Source: Bacillota bacterium
GTDB taxonomy: Bacteria; Bacillota; Clostridia; Lachnospirales; Lachnospiraceae
Reading direction: 5' to 3'
Assembly (NCBI GenBank): GCA_902363515.1
Contig: CABJAN010000001.1
Span: 248,001-312,000, forward strand
DNA length: 64,000 nucleotides
The position numbers and the translations under genes are program-made. The notes beneath the pieces are model-generated. The model was not told where the DNA came from. It did no database searches and saw nothing but the letters and a program-made list of their open reading frames with translations. Within the stretch, counting starts at the first letter, position 1; each line of letters begins with the position of its first letter. Shown here one piece after another: positions 36,143 through 43,242 of the stretch.

Positions 36143-37237
36143 TTAATATATTTCATTAGCTCTACGATAATAAATCCTTATTTCTATGACAGCGATATTT
36201 ATTATTCCAAATAATACCACAAGATTTATTGGCATACATCTTCTCAACACATCGCCTGATACAATAATCATCTCTAAACTGACCACCATAAACCGTATGG
36301 AATATTTATCCCACACTCTTCGATACTGTTCTATTTTCTTCAGAACAAACATTTCACCGGCAATTACTGCTCCGACAATGATAATAATTGCCATAACTCG
36401 CAAACACCACGACCATTCTGTTGAAAAATATTCCTTCTCACCCCAAATATTTAATTCTGATGGACGAATTACCCATTCTACATACCTACACCAAACTCTT
36501 ACCGGAACTTTTATACAAGCAATTAAATCATTCTGAACTACTGTGCTTTTTATCATCTCAAATACTAAAAAAATAATATATGCCATCTGCCAGAAACTTG
36601 TTTTTTCTTTCATTTCTTGTTTCAGACTTTTTATTTTCTGATCCGCCTTTTCTTTCATCGTTTCTGCATTCTCTTGTAATTTGTTATATTGACATTGTAT
36701 TGTCCTTACCTTCTTTTCAGCTTCTTCCTGTTTCTGCTGTGCCTGTTCCACCGCTTCCACAGATGATTGGTTCACTTGTATCTGTAATTTAGAGTTCCGG
36801 TCCCGAACGTCTTTTATTTCTTCTTCGAGCCGCTCTTGCTCGCTCCTGCTCATCAATCCGTTTCTGTTCCTCAAGTCGTCGTTGCTCTGCTGAAGCGATT
36901 GATTCAGCTTCTGCGTTTCGGACAGTTCGGTTGTCAAACGCTGAATTTCTACGGTTGATTTCCGAACTTCTTCTCGCAATCTCTGCCTGTCGGATAAGAT
37001 CGTCTGTTTCTCTTCTTCCAGTGTCTGTATCTGCTTTTTCTGTGTTCGCATGAACTCTTTCGCTTTCTCGAAACTCTGTACGAGAATATCCCTCTCCGCT
37101 TTGAGCTTGATTGGTGATTCCTCTGGTGTCTGCAATGGCTGCGTCAAGCTCTCTGTAATAGTTTCTGAGTTCTTCGTCTGATCTGCTGTCTCTGTCGGCT
37201 GCAACTCTGGATTTTTCCCTATTTCCATTAAATTCAT
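36143..37237 (-). CDS. Coiled-coil membrane protein (DUF6040-like), overprinted on relaxase 3' end
   Basis: A 364-residue protein. The N-terminal ~45 residues are polar. Residues ~45-210 form a long coiled coil (LEEEKQTILSDRQRLREEV...). The C-terminal ~150 residues contain about four membrane helices (AYIIFLVFEMI; VMAIIIIVGAVIAGEM; LVVLFGIINIAVIEI). I recall this architecture as DUF6040 from mobile elements of Firmicutes; function unknown, perhaps linked to mobilisation. Its first 149 codons overlap the relaxase gene in another frame, and a perfect AGGAGGG site 8 nt before the ATG inside the relaxase gene argues that the start is real. Confidence 0.8.
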   Translation of the reverse strand: MNLMEIGKNPELQPTETADQTKNSETITESLTQPLQTPEESPIKLKAERDILVQSFEKAKEFMRTQKKQIQTLEEEKQTILSDRQRLREEVRKSTVEIQRLTTELSETQKLNQSLQQSNDDLRNRNGLMSRSEQERLEEEIKDVRDRNSKLQIQVNQSSVEAVEQAQQKQEEAEKKVRTIQCQYNKLQENAETMKEKADQKIKSLKQEMKEKTSFWQMAYIIFLVFEMIKSTVVQNDLIACIKVPVRVWCRYVEWVIRPSELNIWGEKEYFSTEWSWCLRVMAIIIIVGAVIAGEMFVLKKIEQYRRVWDKYSIRFMVVSLEMIIVSGDVLRRCMPINLVVLFGIINIAVIEIRIYYRRANEIY

Positions 37238-38030
37238 TCTCTAAGCCCTCCTTACTGATGTCCAGATGGAATGTTTTTGACAGATTGCTGTCACGCACTT
37301 TCTTTCCATCCTGATTCTGAAATGTGATGTGTTTCCGCTTTTCTGTCCAGTTTACATTCCATCCAAACTGTTTCATTTTTTCTATAAACTTTTCTTTGCT
37401 GATACAATTTTCCAGTGCCTTTAATACCGCCATTGCACAGTCCGCTACAAAACTATCCTTTACCTGTTGACAGAACAGGTTATATTTATCTTTGCTCCAT
37501 GCAATAACTTCCCCTTTTTCAATCTGGCTTCCATCAAAGTGCTTTCCTTTCTCGACAACTGTCAGTCCACGTTCTCGGCACATCTGATTAGTAAGCTGTT
37601 TCATACGTTCCAGATCCTTTTTGGTGTTATGCAGTTTTCTCCCATCTTCATAACTCACAGAATTTGTAACCAGATGGCAGTGGATATGGTTTTTATCCTT
37701 ATGCACAGCCACTAAGGTCTGGAATCCCCGAAACCATTCTTCTGCAAACTCTTTTCCAAATTCAAATGCTTGCTCCGGTGTGATCTGCTCGTCCTTGTGC
37801 CAGGAAATAATATTGTGGGCGTACATCCTTCCAGAATCTTTATCCCACACCTTCTTTTCCTCTAAAAATGCTCTGTACACCAGATCATAATTGATCTCGT
37901 CATGGCAGTACGGGCCAGTCACATAGGTAAGCTGCTCACTGGTCTTGTCCTGACGCAATACATATTCGATGCAGTTTCTCATTGCTCCATGTGTATTTGT
38001 CCGCTTATTAATCGTCTTATTAATAGCCAT
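36789..38030 (-). CDS. Relaxase / mobilization nuclease (MobA/VirD2-type)
   Basis: A 413-residue DNA-nicking enzyme. The HUH-type histidine motif is NHIHCHLVTNSV, preceded by a conserved N-terminal block including GAMRNCIEYVLRQ (candidate catalytic Tyr) and FGKEFAEEWFRGF. The C-terminal ~110 residues are Arg/Glu-rich and low-complexity, in the part that overlaps the next gene. It starts within mobC (52-bp overlap). It should nick the element at oriT and pilot the strand into a helper's secretion channel. Confidence 0.93.
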   Translation of the reverse strand: MAINKTINKRTNTHGAMRNCIEYVLRQDKTSEQLTYVTGPYCHDEINYDLVYRAFLEEKKVWDKDSGRMYAHNIISWHKDEQITPEQAFEFGKEFAEEWFRGFQTLVAVHKDKNHIHCHLVTNSVSYEDGRKLHNTKKDLERMKQLTNQMCRERGLTVVEKGKHFDGSQIEKGEVIAWSKDKYNLFCQQVKDSFVADCAMAVLKALENCISKEKFIEKMKQFGWNVNWTEKRKHITFQNQDGKKVRDSNLSKTFHLDISKEGLENEFNGNREKSRVAADRDSRSDEELRNYYRELDAAIADTRGITNQAQSGEGYSRTEFRESERVHANTEKADTDTGRRETDDLIRQAEIARRSSEINRRNSAFDNRTVRNAEAESIASAEQRRLEEQKRIDEQERARAARRRNKRRSGPEL

Positions 38031-38359
38031 ATCTTTTCACTCTCCTTCCGGTACTTAAGAATACTTTTATTGAGGAAATACAGCGTACTGTCATTTGGAA
38101 CTTCTCCATCTGTATGCAGCTTTCTTGCAATCTGATTGATATTTGTAGTAGCTCCACGAAGCTGACTGAGAATGTCGGCAAACATCTGATTCAATCTTTT
38201 TAGTTCTTCCACTTCCTCTGTAGAAGCTATCTTCAAATCTGCGATTGCTTTTATTACTACTTCCTGCTGTGTTCTTCCGGATTCTTTTACTTTGCTTTGA
38301 AACAGATCATACTCTGCTTTATTCATTCGTATCGTTACCGTATAATTTCGTTTTCGCAT
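37979..38359 (-). CDS. MobC-like mobilization accessory protein
   Basis: A 126-residue basic protein. The N-terminal ribbon-helix-helix is TVTIRMNKAEYDLFQSKV; the C-terminal MobC signature is LRGATTNINQIARKLH. These proteins bind oriT and help the relaxase open the strands. It overlaps the relaxase start. The structured region upstream (38444-38655) is the likely binding site. Confidence 0.9.
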   Translation of the reverse strand: MRKRNYTVTIRMNKAEYDLFQSKVKESGRTQQEVVIKAIADLKIASTEEVEELKRLNQMFADILSQLRGATTNINQIARKLHTDGEVPNDSTLYFLNKSILKYRKESEKIWLLIRRLISGQIHMEQ

Positions 38360-38443
38360 AAATCTTCGTTTCCTTTCTCCACTCTATCTTTTTTATAAAT
38401 CAGCCATAACCTTTCCGGCTGGTAGATTAGCAGGGGATTCCAT

Positions 38444-38655
38444 AAGGGGAAATGCAATATTCCCCTTTGGCAGGTGCAGGACAGCGTCCTAGTCAATCAG
38501 TAAGTCATCCGAAGGAATGTCCGGTGGACATTTAGCAGGATTACTTACGTTATTGGCGTGCCGGGGTTCCAAGGGGCGGAGCCCTCTGGCAAGTTTAGGA
38601 ACAGCCCAAAGGCTGGCTCCGGTGCAGAGTGGCTTGCCACTTTGCGAAACTTGCC
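38444..38655. other. Candidate oriT: cluster of nested inverted repeats
   Basis: In order: AAGGGGAA/TTCCCCTT (38444-38467, 8-nt loop); AGGAC/GTCCT (38478-38490); a larger stem GTAAGT-ATCC/GGAT-ACTTAC (38500-38548) enclosing AATGTCC/GGACATT (38516-38532); GGGC/GCCC (38574-38584); and a long-range stem GGCAAGTTT/AAACTTGCC (38588-38655) enclosing AGCC/GGCT and GTGGC/GCCAC. Position upstream of mobC-relaxase fits oriT. The remaining gap 38656-39133 is T-rich on the plus strand and shows no convincing gene. Confidence 0.65.
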
Positions 38656-39133
38656 TGTCATCTTCCCACTACTAAACCGATACTAGCCAAGCAACATTTC
38701 CACACTGCATTATCAACCCTAAATGGAGATGACAGTGGTTTTGTGGTGCAGGGACAGACTGTGGAAGAAATAGAAAAGCTCCCATTTCCATAGATTTTCT
38801 CTTTCTGAAACAGACTGTTCCTGCATCACTCCGATGCGAAGTATCGGACAATCATGTGCCGTATCCGGCACTCTATCTCTTTTCTTCGCCTTGCTTGTTC
38901 AATCACCCATCTGCCAACGCTTTTCTGTTATATTTTCCTGTTATTTCTGTCTTTCTTTTTCTGGATCTCTTTCCATTTCTGCTAAAAGACATAAAAATAG
39001 CAGTCATAAACATTTCTCCAATTCATAATATCTGAAATGTCACCACTGCCATTGTCTTTTTCTGCTATTCTATTTTTGTAAAGCTATTCCTTACTGTCAG
39101 TCTGTTTTCCTGTTACTGCTATTTCATAACTAT

Positions 39134-39586
39134 CTAAAAACTGTCTGCAAAATCCAGTGCTGCATCCATATCAGCTTCTTTCTCCCAGTCCAGATTATCT
39201 TCTGCAATCTCTCCATCCGTTTTCTCCATTGTTAGTGTTCTGTCCAGCAGATTAATTTCTCCTACCGATTCTTTTACAAACGGTACAAGCATTTCCATCA
39301 GATTCTTCGCTATAGCCATCGGGGCAGATTCTTTCACTCCATCCCGGACTGCTGTTTCCACTCTTTCCAGAAAAGCATCTTCCTTTTCTCTGGTTTCCAG
39401 ATACGGATCTGCTTCATTCCTGTACTCTCTGGAAAAATAATCGTTTAAAGCAACTACAACTGCTCTGGTGTACGATTTATATTTTTCCCTGTCCATCGTC
39501 TGCAAATATTCCCATGCCTGCCTGTCCTGTTCATCACAAAGGTTCAAACGGATATTGGTATTGATGATTTTCCGTTCTTTTCTCAT
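39134..39586 (-). CDS. ParR-like DNA-binding partner of the actin-like protein
   Basis: A 150-residue protein. The N-terminal ~60 residues look like a ribbon-helix-helix DNA-binding region (NTNIRLNLCDEQDRQAWEYL ... SYTRAVVVALNDYF); the C-terminus is acidic (DLDWEKEADMDAALDFADSF-like) as in ParR tails that contact ParM. It overlaps the ParM-like gene by 4 bp. The assignment rests mainly on this pairing; homology to known ParR is not verifiable here. Confidence 0.7.
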   Translation of the reverse strand: MRKERKIINTNIRLNLCDEQDRQAWEYLQTMDREKYKSYTRAVVVALNDYFSREYRNEADPYLETREKEDAFLERVETAVRDGVKESAPMAIAKNLMEMLVPFVKESVGEINLLDRTLTMEKTDGEIAEDNLDWEKEADMDAALDFADSF

Positions 39587-40527
39587 ACAAGCATCTCTCC
39601 GTTTCTCTGGATTTTCCTTACGGTCATTGCTTCATAGCCTTTCGCTGTGGCACAGATGTCCCGTACAATTGTCACCCGGCTCTTGTCATATTCTCCAAAA
39701 TTCTGGATCATACAACCGCCACCGCCGACCACATACAGACGCATCAGTTCTGGATTATATTCCCGTTCTCTCAGCTTATGGAAGATTTCTTTCGTATAAT
39801 CTCCGGCAGCTTTACGAATGACTGTCAGATATTTCTCGCCAATATCTGCTGTCCTGGTACGGATTACCTGCTCAATCACCAGATCGTCCACCACTGTTCC
39901 CAGTTCTTTCAGCAGGGATTCCCTTACAGCAAGCACACACTGATGTGTTCCATATTTCTCTGTAAAGCATTTCTTCTCTAATGGACGGGAATTGTTGATA
40001 TACATGATGTTCATAGTTCCGTTTCCAATATCCACCAGCATGTTGATGCCTTTAAAATCCTGTAAGCGGTAAAAGGCTGCTGCAAATCCCTGTGGGTAAA
40101 TATCAGCTCCTGCGAACTCTACATGATACTCTTTATTGCGGAATGTAAAATCTACACATTCATTCTGGAGAAGATATTTCTGAAAGTCTTCTTTCTGTGT
40201 AGCTACCCAGGTAAGGGGAAGTCCGGCTGCGATATGTACCGTTGCCCGGTTCATACCTTTCCCATCCAGTTCCCTTGCGATAGCTGCCAGTGTCAGCACA
40301 TAATAGTCCTCATCCTGCGTTTTCTCTGCACAGAACTCCTTGTGTTCCTCTCCGATCTGGTAATACATGCCATTGTAAACAAGAAGATTGTTCTGAAAGA
40401 TTGGCTCCTTGTCATATCTGGCTACACCAGATGGAAAGCATCTAGTGGCAGTTTTCATGTTTCCATAACCATGATCAATCCCGATCACTGTAACTATCTC
40501 ATTATTGTTGTTTTTCATCATTCTCAT
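39583..40527 (-). CDS. ParM/StbA-like actin ATPase
   Basis: About 314 residues. Actin-fold motifs: phosphate 1 VIGIDHGYGNMKTA, phosphate 2 INMLVDIGNGTMNI, and the adenosine motif LYVVGGGGCMI. Family role: filaments that segregate low-copy plasmids. Of several clustered ATGs, the third (40527) is best placed behind GAGG. With the ParR-like gene it forms a partition pair, so the excised circle may be actively maintained. The 40534-40777 gap upstream holds palindromes TAGGAATTTCCTA and TCCAAAATTGGA that could be parC-like sites. Confidence 0.85.
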   Translation of the reverse strand: MRMMKNNNNEIVTVIGIDHGYGNMKTATRCFPSGVARYDKEPIFQNNLLVYNGMYYQIGEEHKEFCAEKTQDEDYYVLTLAAIARELDGKGMNRATVHIAAGLPLTWVATQKEDFQKYLLQNECVDFTFRNKEYHVEFAGADIYPQGFAAAFYRLQDFKGINMLVDIGNGTMNIMYINNSRPLEKKCFTEKYGTHQCVLAVRESLLKELGTVVDDLVIEQVIRTRTADIGEKYLTVIRKAAGDYTKEIFHKLREREYNPELMRLYVVGGGGCMIQNFGEYDKSRVTIVRDICATAKGYEAMTVRKIQRNGEMLV

Positions 40528-40777
40528 AATCATACCTCATTCTTTCTTTTCTTATCCAATCCTATTAATACTTACGTGAATTGATAAGATGGATATTTTA
40601 TTTACTGGTTCTTTAATAATTCATATTTGATAACATTGGTTATTAATAGCGACGGTTTGTCCAATATGCGATTTATCATATCTGGTTTTCCTATTTTCTG
40701 ATGTCCGGAGATAGGAATTTCCTATGACCTGATTATCCAAAATTGGACTATCCACCATTAGGCATTTTCTCCTTCGC

Positions 40778-41092
40778 TTAATCATTTTCTTCTCCTAATG
40801 GAACTTCCCGGATAATATATTCGGTATCTCCATAAAAGCCATATTCATTACGCAATCTATGACGTTCCACATATCCATGATGCTCTAATTCCTTAATTGC
40901 AGAACGAACAGAATCAATCCCATCTCTGTTCAGTGTTGCCAGTCCCTGCATATTGTAATTCCATTCCTCTGGTAAACTTAACATCAGTGACAATAGGCCT
41001 TTCGCTTTCAATGTCAGATTCTTATTCTTGAAATGGTGATTACTCATTACCGTAAAATTCTTAGTTTTCTCTACACGAAAAATCTGTGCCAT
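40778..41092 (-). CDS. Small helix-turn-helix protein (replication-initiator N-terminal-like)
   Basis: A 104-residue protein with a winged-helix pattern: FTVMSNHHFKNKNLTLKAKGLLSLMLSLPEEW, then LATLNRDGIDSVRSAIKELEHHGYVERHRLR. This resembles the N-terminal domain of phage/plasmid replisome-organiser and RepA_N-like proteins common in Clostridia mobile elements, but the rest of such a protein is absent. The start is preceded by AGGAGG. Role in replication or regulation is inference. Confidence 0.75.
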   Translation of the reverse strand: MAQIFRVEKTKNFTVMSNHHFKNKNLTLKAKGLLSLMLSLPEEWNYNMQGLATLNRDGIDSVRSAIKELEHHGYVERHRLRNEYGFYGDTEYIIREVPLGEEND

Positions 41093-41120
41093 GCTCCCAT
41101 CCTCCTTTCCAGTTCAAAAG

Positions 41121-41156
41121 AAAAAGACGCAAGCCATATCTTATGACTCACGTCTT
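41121..41156 (-). terminator. Strand-specific G-U-rich hairpin terminator (sister of 5929-5966)
   Basis: Minus-strand RNA pairs GACGUGAGUCAUA with UAUGGCUUGCGUC through several G-U pairs, with A and U tracts outside. It terminates the tnpV-like transcript. The CGCAAGCCA...ATGACTCACG core is shared with the chromosomal copy, with a compensatory G-C to A-U change at the stem base. Confidence 0.65.
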
Positions 41157-41215
41157 ACTTCGCTCACAATATTCTATTTTTATCAGTTACCTGCCAGATT
41201 AGTTACTGGCAATCC

Positions 41216-41563
41216 TTATACATAAATCAATTCTTTCAGGATAATCTCTTCTGCAATCGCTCTGTGCTGATTGGCAGCTCTTACCCATGCCATCTGATCT
41301 TTCTCCTTATCCGGCAGTGGTTCTTTTTCTTCCAACTGTTTCAGAATCACTTCTTCCCGTTCCCTGGCTGCCTTGTCCACTTCCAGAAGATGCTCTCCAA
41401 TCGTATCCTGCAGAAGCATCACCTGATAGGTTGAATTTCGATGGTTTTTCAGATAATCTCTACGAAGAAAACCATACTTTCCAAGTTGCTCCATCTGCTC
41501 ACCGGATTTATAGGTGAGATTCGGAATCAGATATCCATTTACATTCGTATACGTTAATTTCAT
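41216..41563 (-). CDS. TnpV-like transposon-encoded protein
   Basis: About 115 residues beginning MKLTYTNVNGYLIPNLTY, the recognisable TnpV start, followed by QLGKYGFLRRDYLKNHRNSTYQVML and an acidic helical stretch. TnpV is common in Firmicutes transposons and integrative elements; its function is not established. A longer start six codons upstream is possible. It is the last gene before the right end. Confidence 0.85.
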   Translation of the reverse strand: MKLTYTNVNGYLIPNLTYKSGEQMEQLGKYGFLRRDYLKNHRNSTYQVMLLQDTIGEHLLEVDKAAREREEVILKQLEEKEPLPDKEKDQMAWVRAANQHRAIAEEIILKELIYV

Positions 41564-41594
41564 TTTATTAGCACTCTCCATTTCTCATCATTTT

Positions 41595-41752
41595 TTGACC
41601 ACAAATTTACGACATTTACGACAAATCTGACACTGCTTTACAATACCAGACAAAATGACTGATGCCCCGGAAAGCCTGTAAAACAGGCGCTTCTAGGATA
41701 CACAAGACAGGACAAAAATCGACTTCCATTATCAAGGCTTGAGTGCTAATTT
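41595..41752. repeat. Right end (attR) with integrase arm-type motifs
   Basis: TTGACCACAAATTTACGACATTTACGACAAAT at 41595-41626 contains two TTTACGACA repeats and the TTGACCACA also present at the left end. A hairpin GCCTGT/ACAGGC lies at 41674-41688. The core repeat TGAGTGCTAATTT is at 41740-41752; the following ATTTGT continues identically in the clpB CIRCE flank (5894-5912), which hints at what the uninterrupted heat-shock site looked like. Confidence 0.7.
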
Positions 41753-41775
41753 ATTTGTGAAAAATCTGTGAACTT

Positions 41776-43242
41776 TTATTTTTCCATATATTCCCAGGTT
41801 TCTCCGCCATCTTGTGACTGAAAGACAATGCCCTCACTTTCTCCTGCCTGGGTAGTAACCAGCATAGTAAGCACATCTCCTTCTTTTTGGGGCATATTCA
41901 TATAATCATAATCTTGCAAAGTAAATCCATACGCTTCTGCTGATGCAGGCAGTTTTGTTACCTGTTCCACAGGCAGCGATATTTTCCCAAAAGTTGTTCC
42001 TCCATCTGTAGTCCGATAGATTTCAGCATGTGACTGCGAAGCTCCTGAAAGCCCGGCAAATCCCAGGTTTTCATCCATAAACCAAAGTCCCTGACTGGCG
42101 CCAATATCACCCATAAACGGATCCTGGCTGCACACTTCCCAGGTGTTCCCTCCATCTGTGGTCTTTTTCAAAATATAGAATCGGCTTCCTGCTGCTGCAT
42201 CTGCCACTTCCAGGGCCCAGCCCAGCTTTTCATCCAGAAAATAATACATGGTTCCGTCAGCCTGGTCTATAGTCCACATTTCTGCCTTTTGCGCCTCCTG
42301 TACCTGTTCTTCCTGACGCTTTTGGTCAAGCGCTGCCTGGGGAATATACTCCGGCTCCATCATATAACGGACAGGCGTTACATATTCCTCCTCCGGCATA
42401 TGAAAAGAAAGCTCAAACCCCAGAAATTCTCCCCCTCCCAAAAGCAGGGAAAAATTACTGCTGCCCTCTTGTTTTCCATCCTTGTCTGCATCTCCCTCTA
42501 CATATTGCAGTCCATCTCCAGAAGCAAAAGAGCGGCGTCCACAATACAGCATCTCATAAACTACGTCCCCATAAGCATCTTCCCAGACCTTTTGCTGATC
42601 TCTCCAGGGCGCTTTCTCCAGAAGTTCCAGCATAGGCGCCAGACGCATATCTTCCTCACATTCTCCCTGTTCTTCCCTGTCTATCCAAACAATCATAGAG
42701 TCTCCCCGCTGCCTGTCATAATCTGCCAGATAACTTCTCTTCTTTCCGTCTTTTCCTTTTCCATACAACATGGTATCCAAACTCTGAATTTCCCCATTCC
42801 TGTCAAAGGATACCTGAAACTTATCAGAAATATACAATTCCTCCGGAAGTTCCAGCGCCTTGTCCAAATCTGTGAGGATGCCTTCCACACCGGATTCCAG
42901 GAAATTATCATGTTCCAGAGTCACCTTTTTCTGGTTCATCCACTCCTCTATCTGCCAGGCAAGCGCCCCGTTATAGGGAATTGCAGAATACACAATTCCC
43001 GCTCCAAAGTACAGCGTTCCTCCCACAAGCACCGTCCATTCCAGCCAGAACAGAAGATTTCTCCTGGTTTTCTCAGAAAGCAGCCACAGAACAAAGCACA
43101 CAACAGCTCCCACAGTTCCAAGAAGCAACAGAGGCAATCTGCTTCGTATCACACCCACCCGGCAGAACAGGCGAATCTGAGACAGGGTAACCAGATAACA
43201 TATTAAAAATAAAATACCAAATAATCTACGATTTTTCTTCAT
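41776..43242 (-). CDS. Membrane-anchored Asp-box (BNR-repeat) protein in Bce operon
   Basis: A 488-residue protein I cannot assign to a named family. Three N-terminal membrane helices (LFGILFLICYLVTLSQI; LLLLGTVGAVVCFVLWLL; LEWTVLVGGTLYFGAGIVY) are followed by ~390 mostly extracellular residues ending in at least three Asp-box turns (KTTDGGNTWE, RTTDGGTTFG, QSQDGGETWE) of the kind found in beta-propeller proteins such as Ycf48/sialidase-like folds. Its start overlaps the BceB-type permease stop by 4 bp, so it belongs to that operon. A role in substrate capture or envelope sensing is inference. Confidence 0.7.
   Translation of the reverse strand: MKKNRRLFGILFLICYLVTLSQIRLFCRVGVIRSRLPLLLLGTVGAVVCFVLWLLSEKTRRNLLFWLEWTVLVGGTLYFGAGIVYSAIPYNGALAWQIEEWMNQKKVTLEHDNFLESGVEGILTDLDKALELPEELYISDKFQVSFDRNGEIQSLDTMLYGKGKDGKKRSYLADYDRQRGDSMIVWIDREEQGECEEDMRLAPMLELLEKAPWRDQQKVWEDAYGDVVYEMLYCGRRSFASGDGLQYVEGDADKDGKQEGSSNFSLLLGGGEFLGFELSFHMPEEEYVTPVRYMMEPEYIPQAALDQKRQEEQVQEAQKAEMWTIDQADGTMYYFLDEKLGWALEVADAAAGSRFYILKKTTDGGNTWEVCSQDPFMGDIGASQGLWFMDENLGFAGLSGASQSHAEIYRTTDGGTTFGKISLPVEQVTKLPASAEAYGFTLQDYDYMNMPQKEGDVLTMLVTTQAGESEGIVFQSQDGGETWEYMEK

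Larger units (their letters stand above)
18782..41752. mobile_element. ~23-kb integrative mobilizable element carrying type I restriction and Qat defence
   Basis: Bounded by the direct repeat TGAGTGCTAATTT at 18782-18794 and 41740-41752. It contains integrase and excisionase genes at the left end, a repressor switch, a 14-kb defence operon, relaxase/MobC with an oriT-like region, a ParR/ParM-like pair, a helix-turn-helix protein and TnpV. Genes outside both ends (heat shock, Bce module) look chromosomal. No VirB/TraE/VirD4-like genes are present, so transfer would need a helper element. Exact crossover positions within the repeat are not determinable from one sequence. Confidence 0.85.

Noticed and set aside
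41568..41576. TTAGCACTC at the tnpV start as another CIRCE or attachment core
   Set aside because: Only one half-site, no partner at 9-nt spacing and no promoter; a single 9-mer match is likely chance.
18782..41752. Complete self-transmissible ICE
   Set aside because: No type IV secretion, coupling protein or VirB4-like gene is present between the ends; only relaxase and MobC, so it is classed as mobilizable.
42289..43206. 305-codon plus-strand open frame opposite the Asp-box gene
   Set aside because: It is antisense to a well-supported gene with clear repeats and membrane segments; its translation is basic and low in structure, with no ribosome site or family motif.
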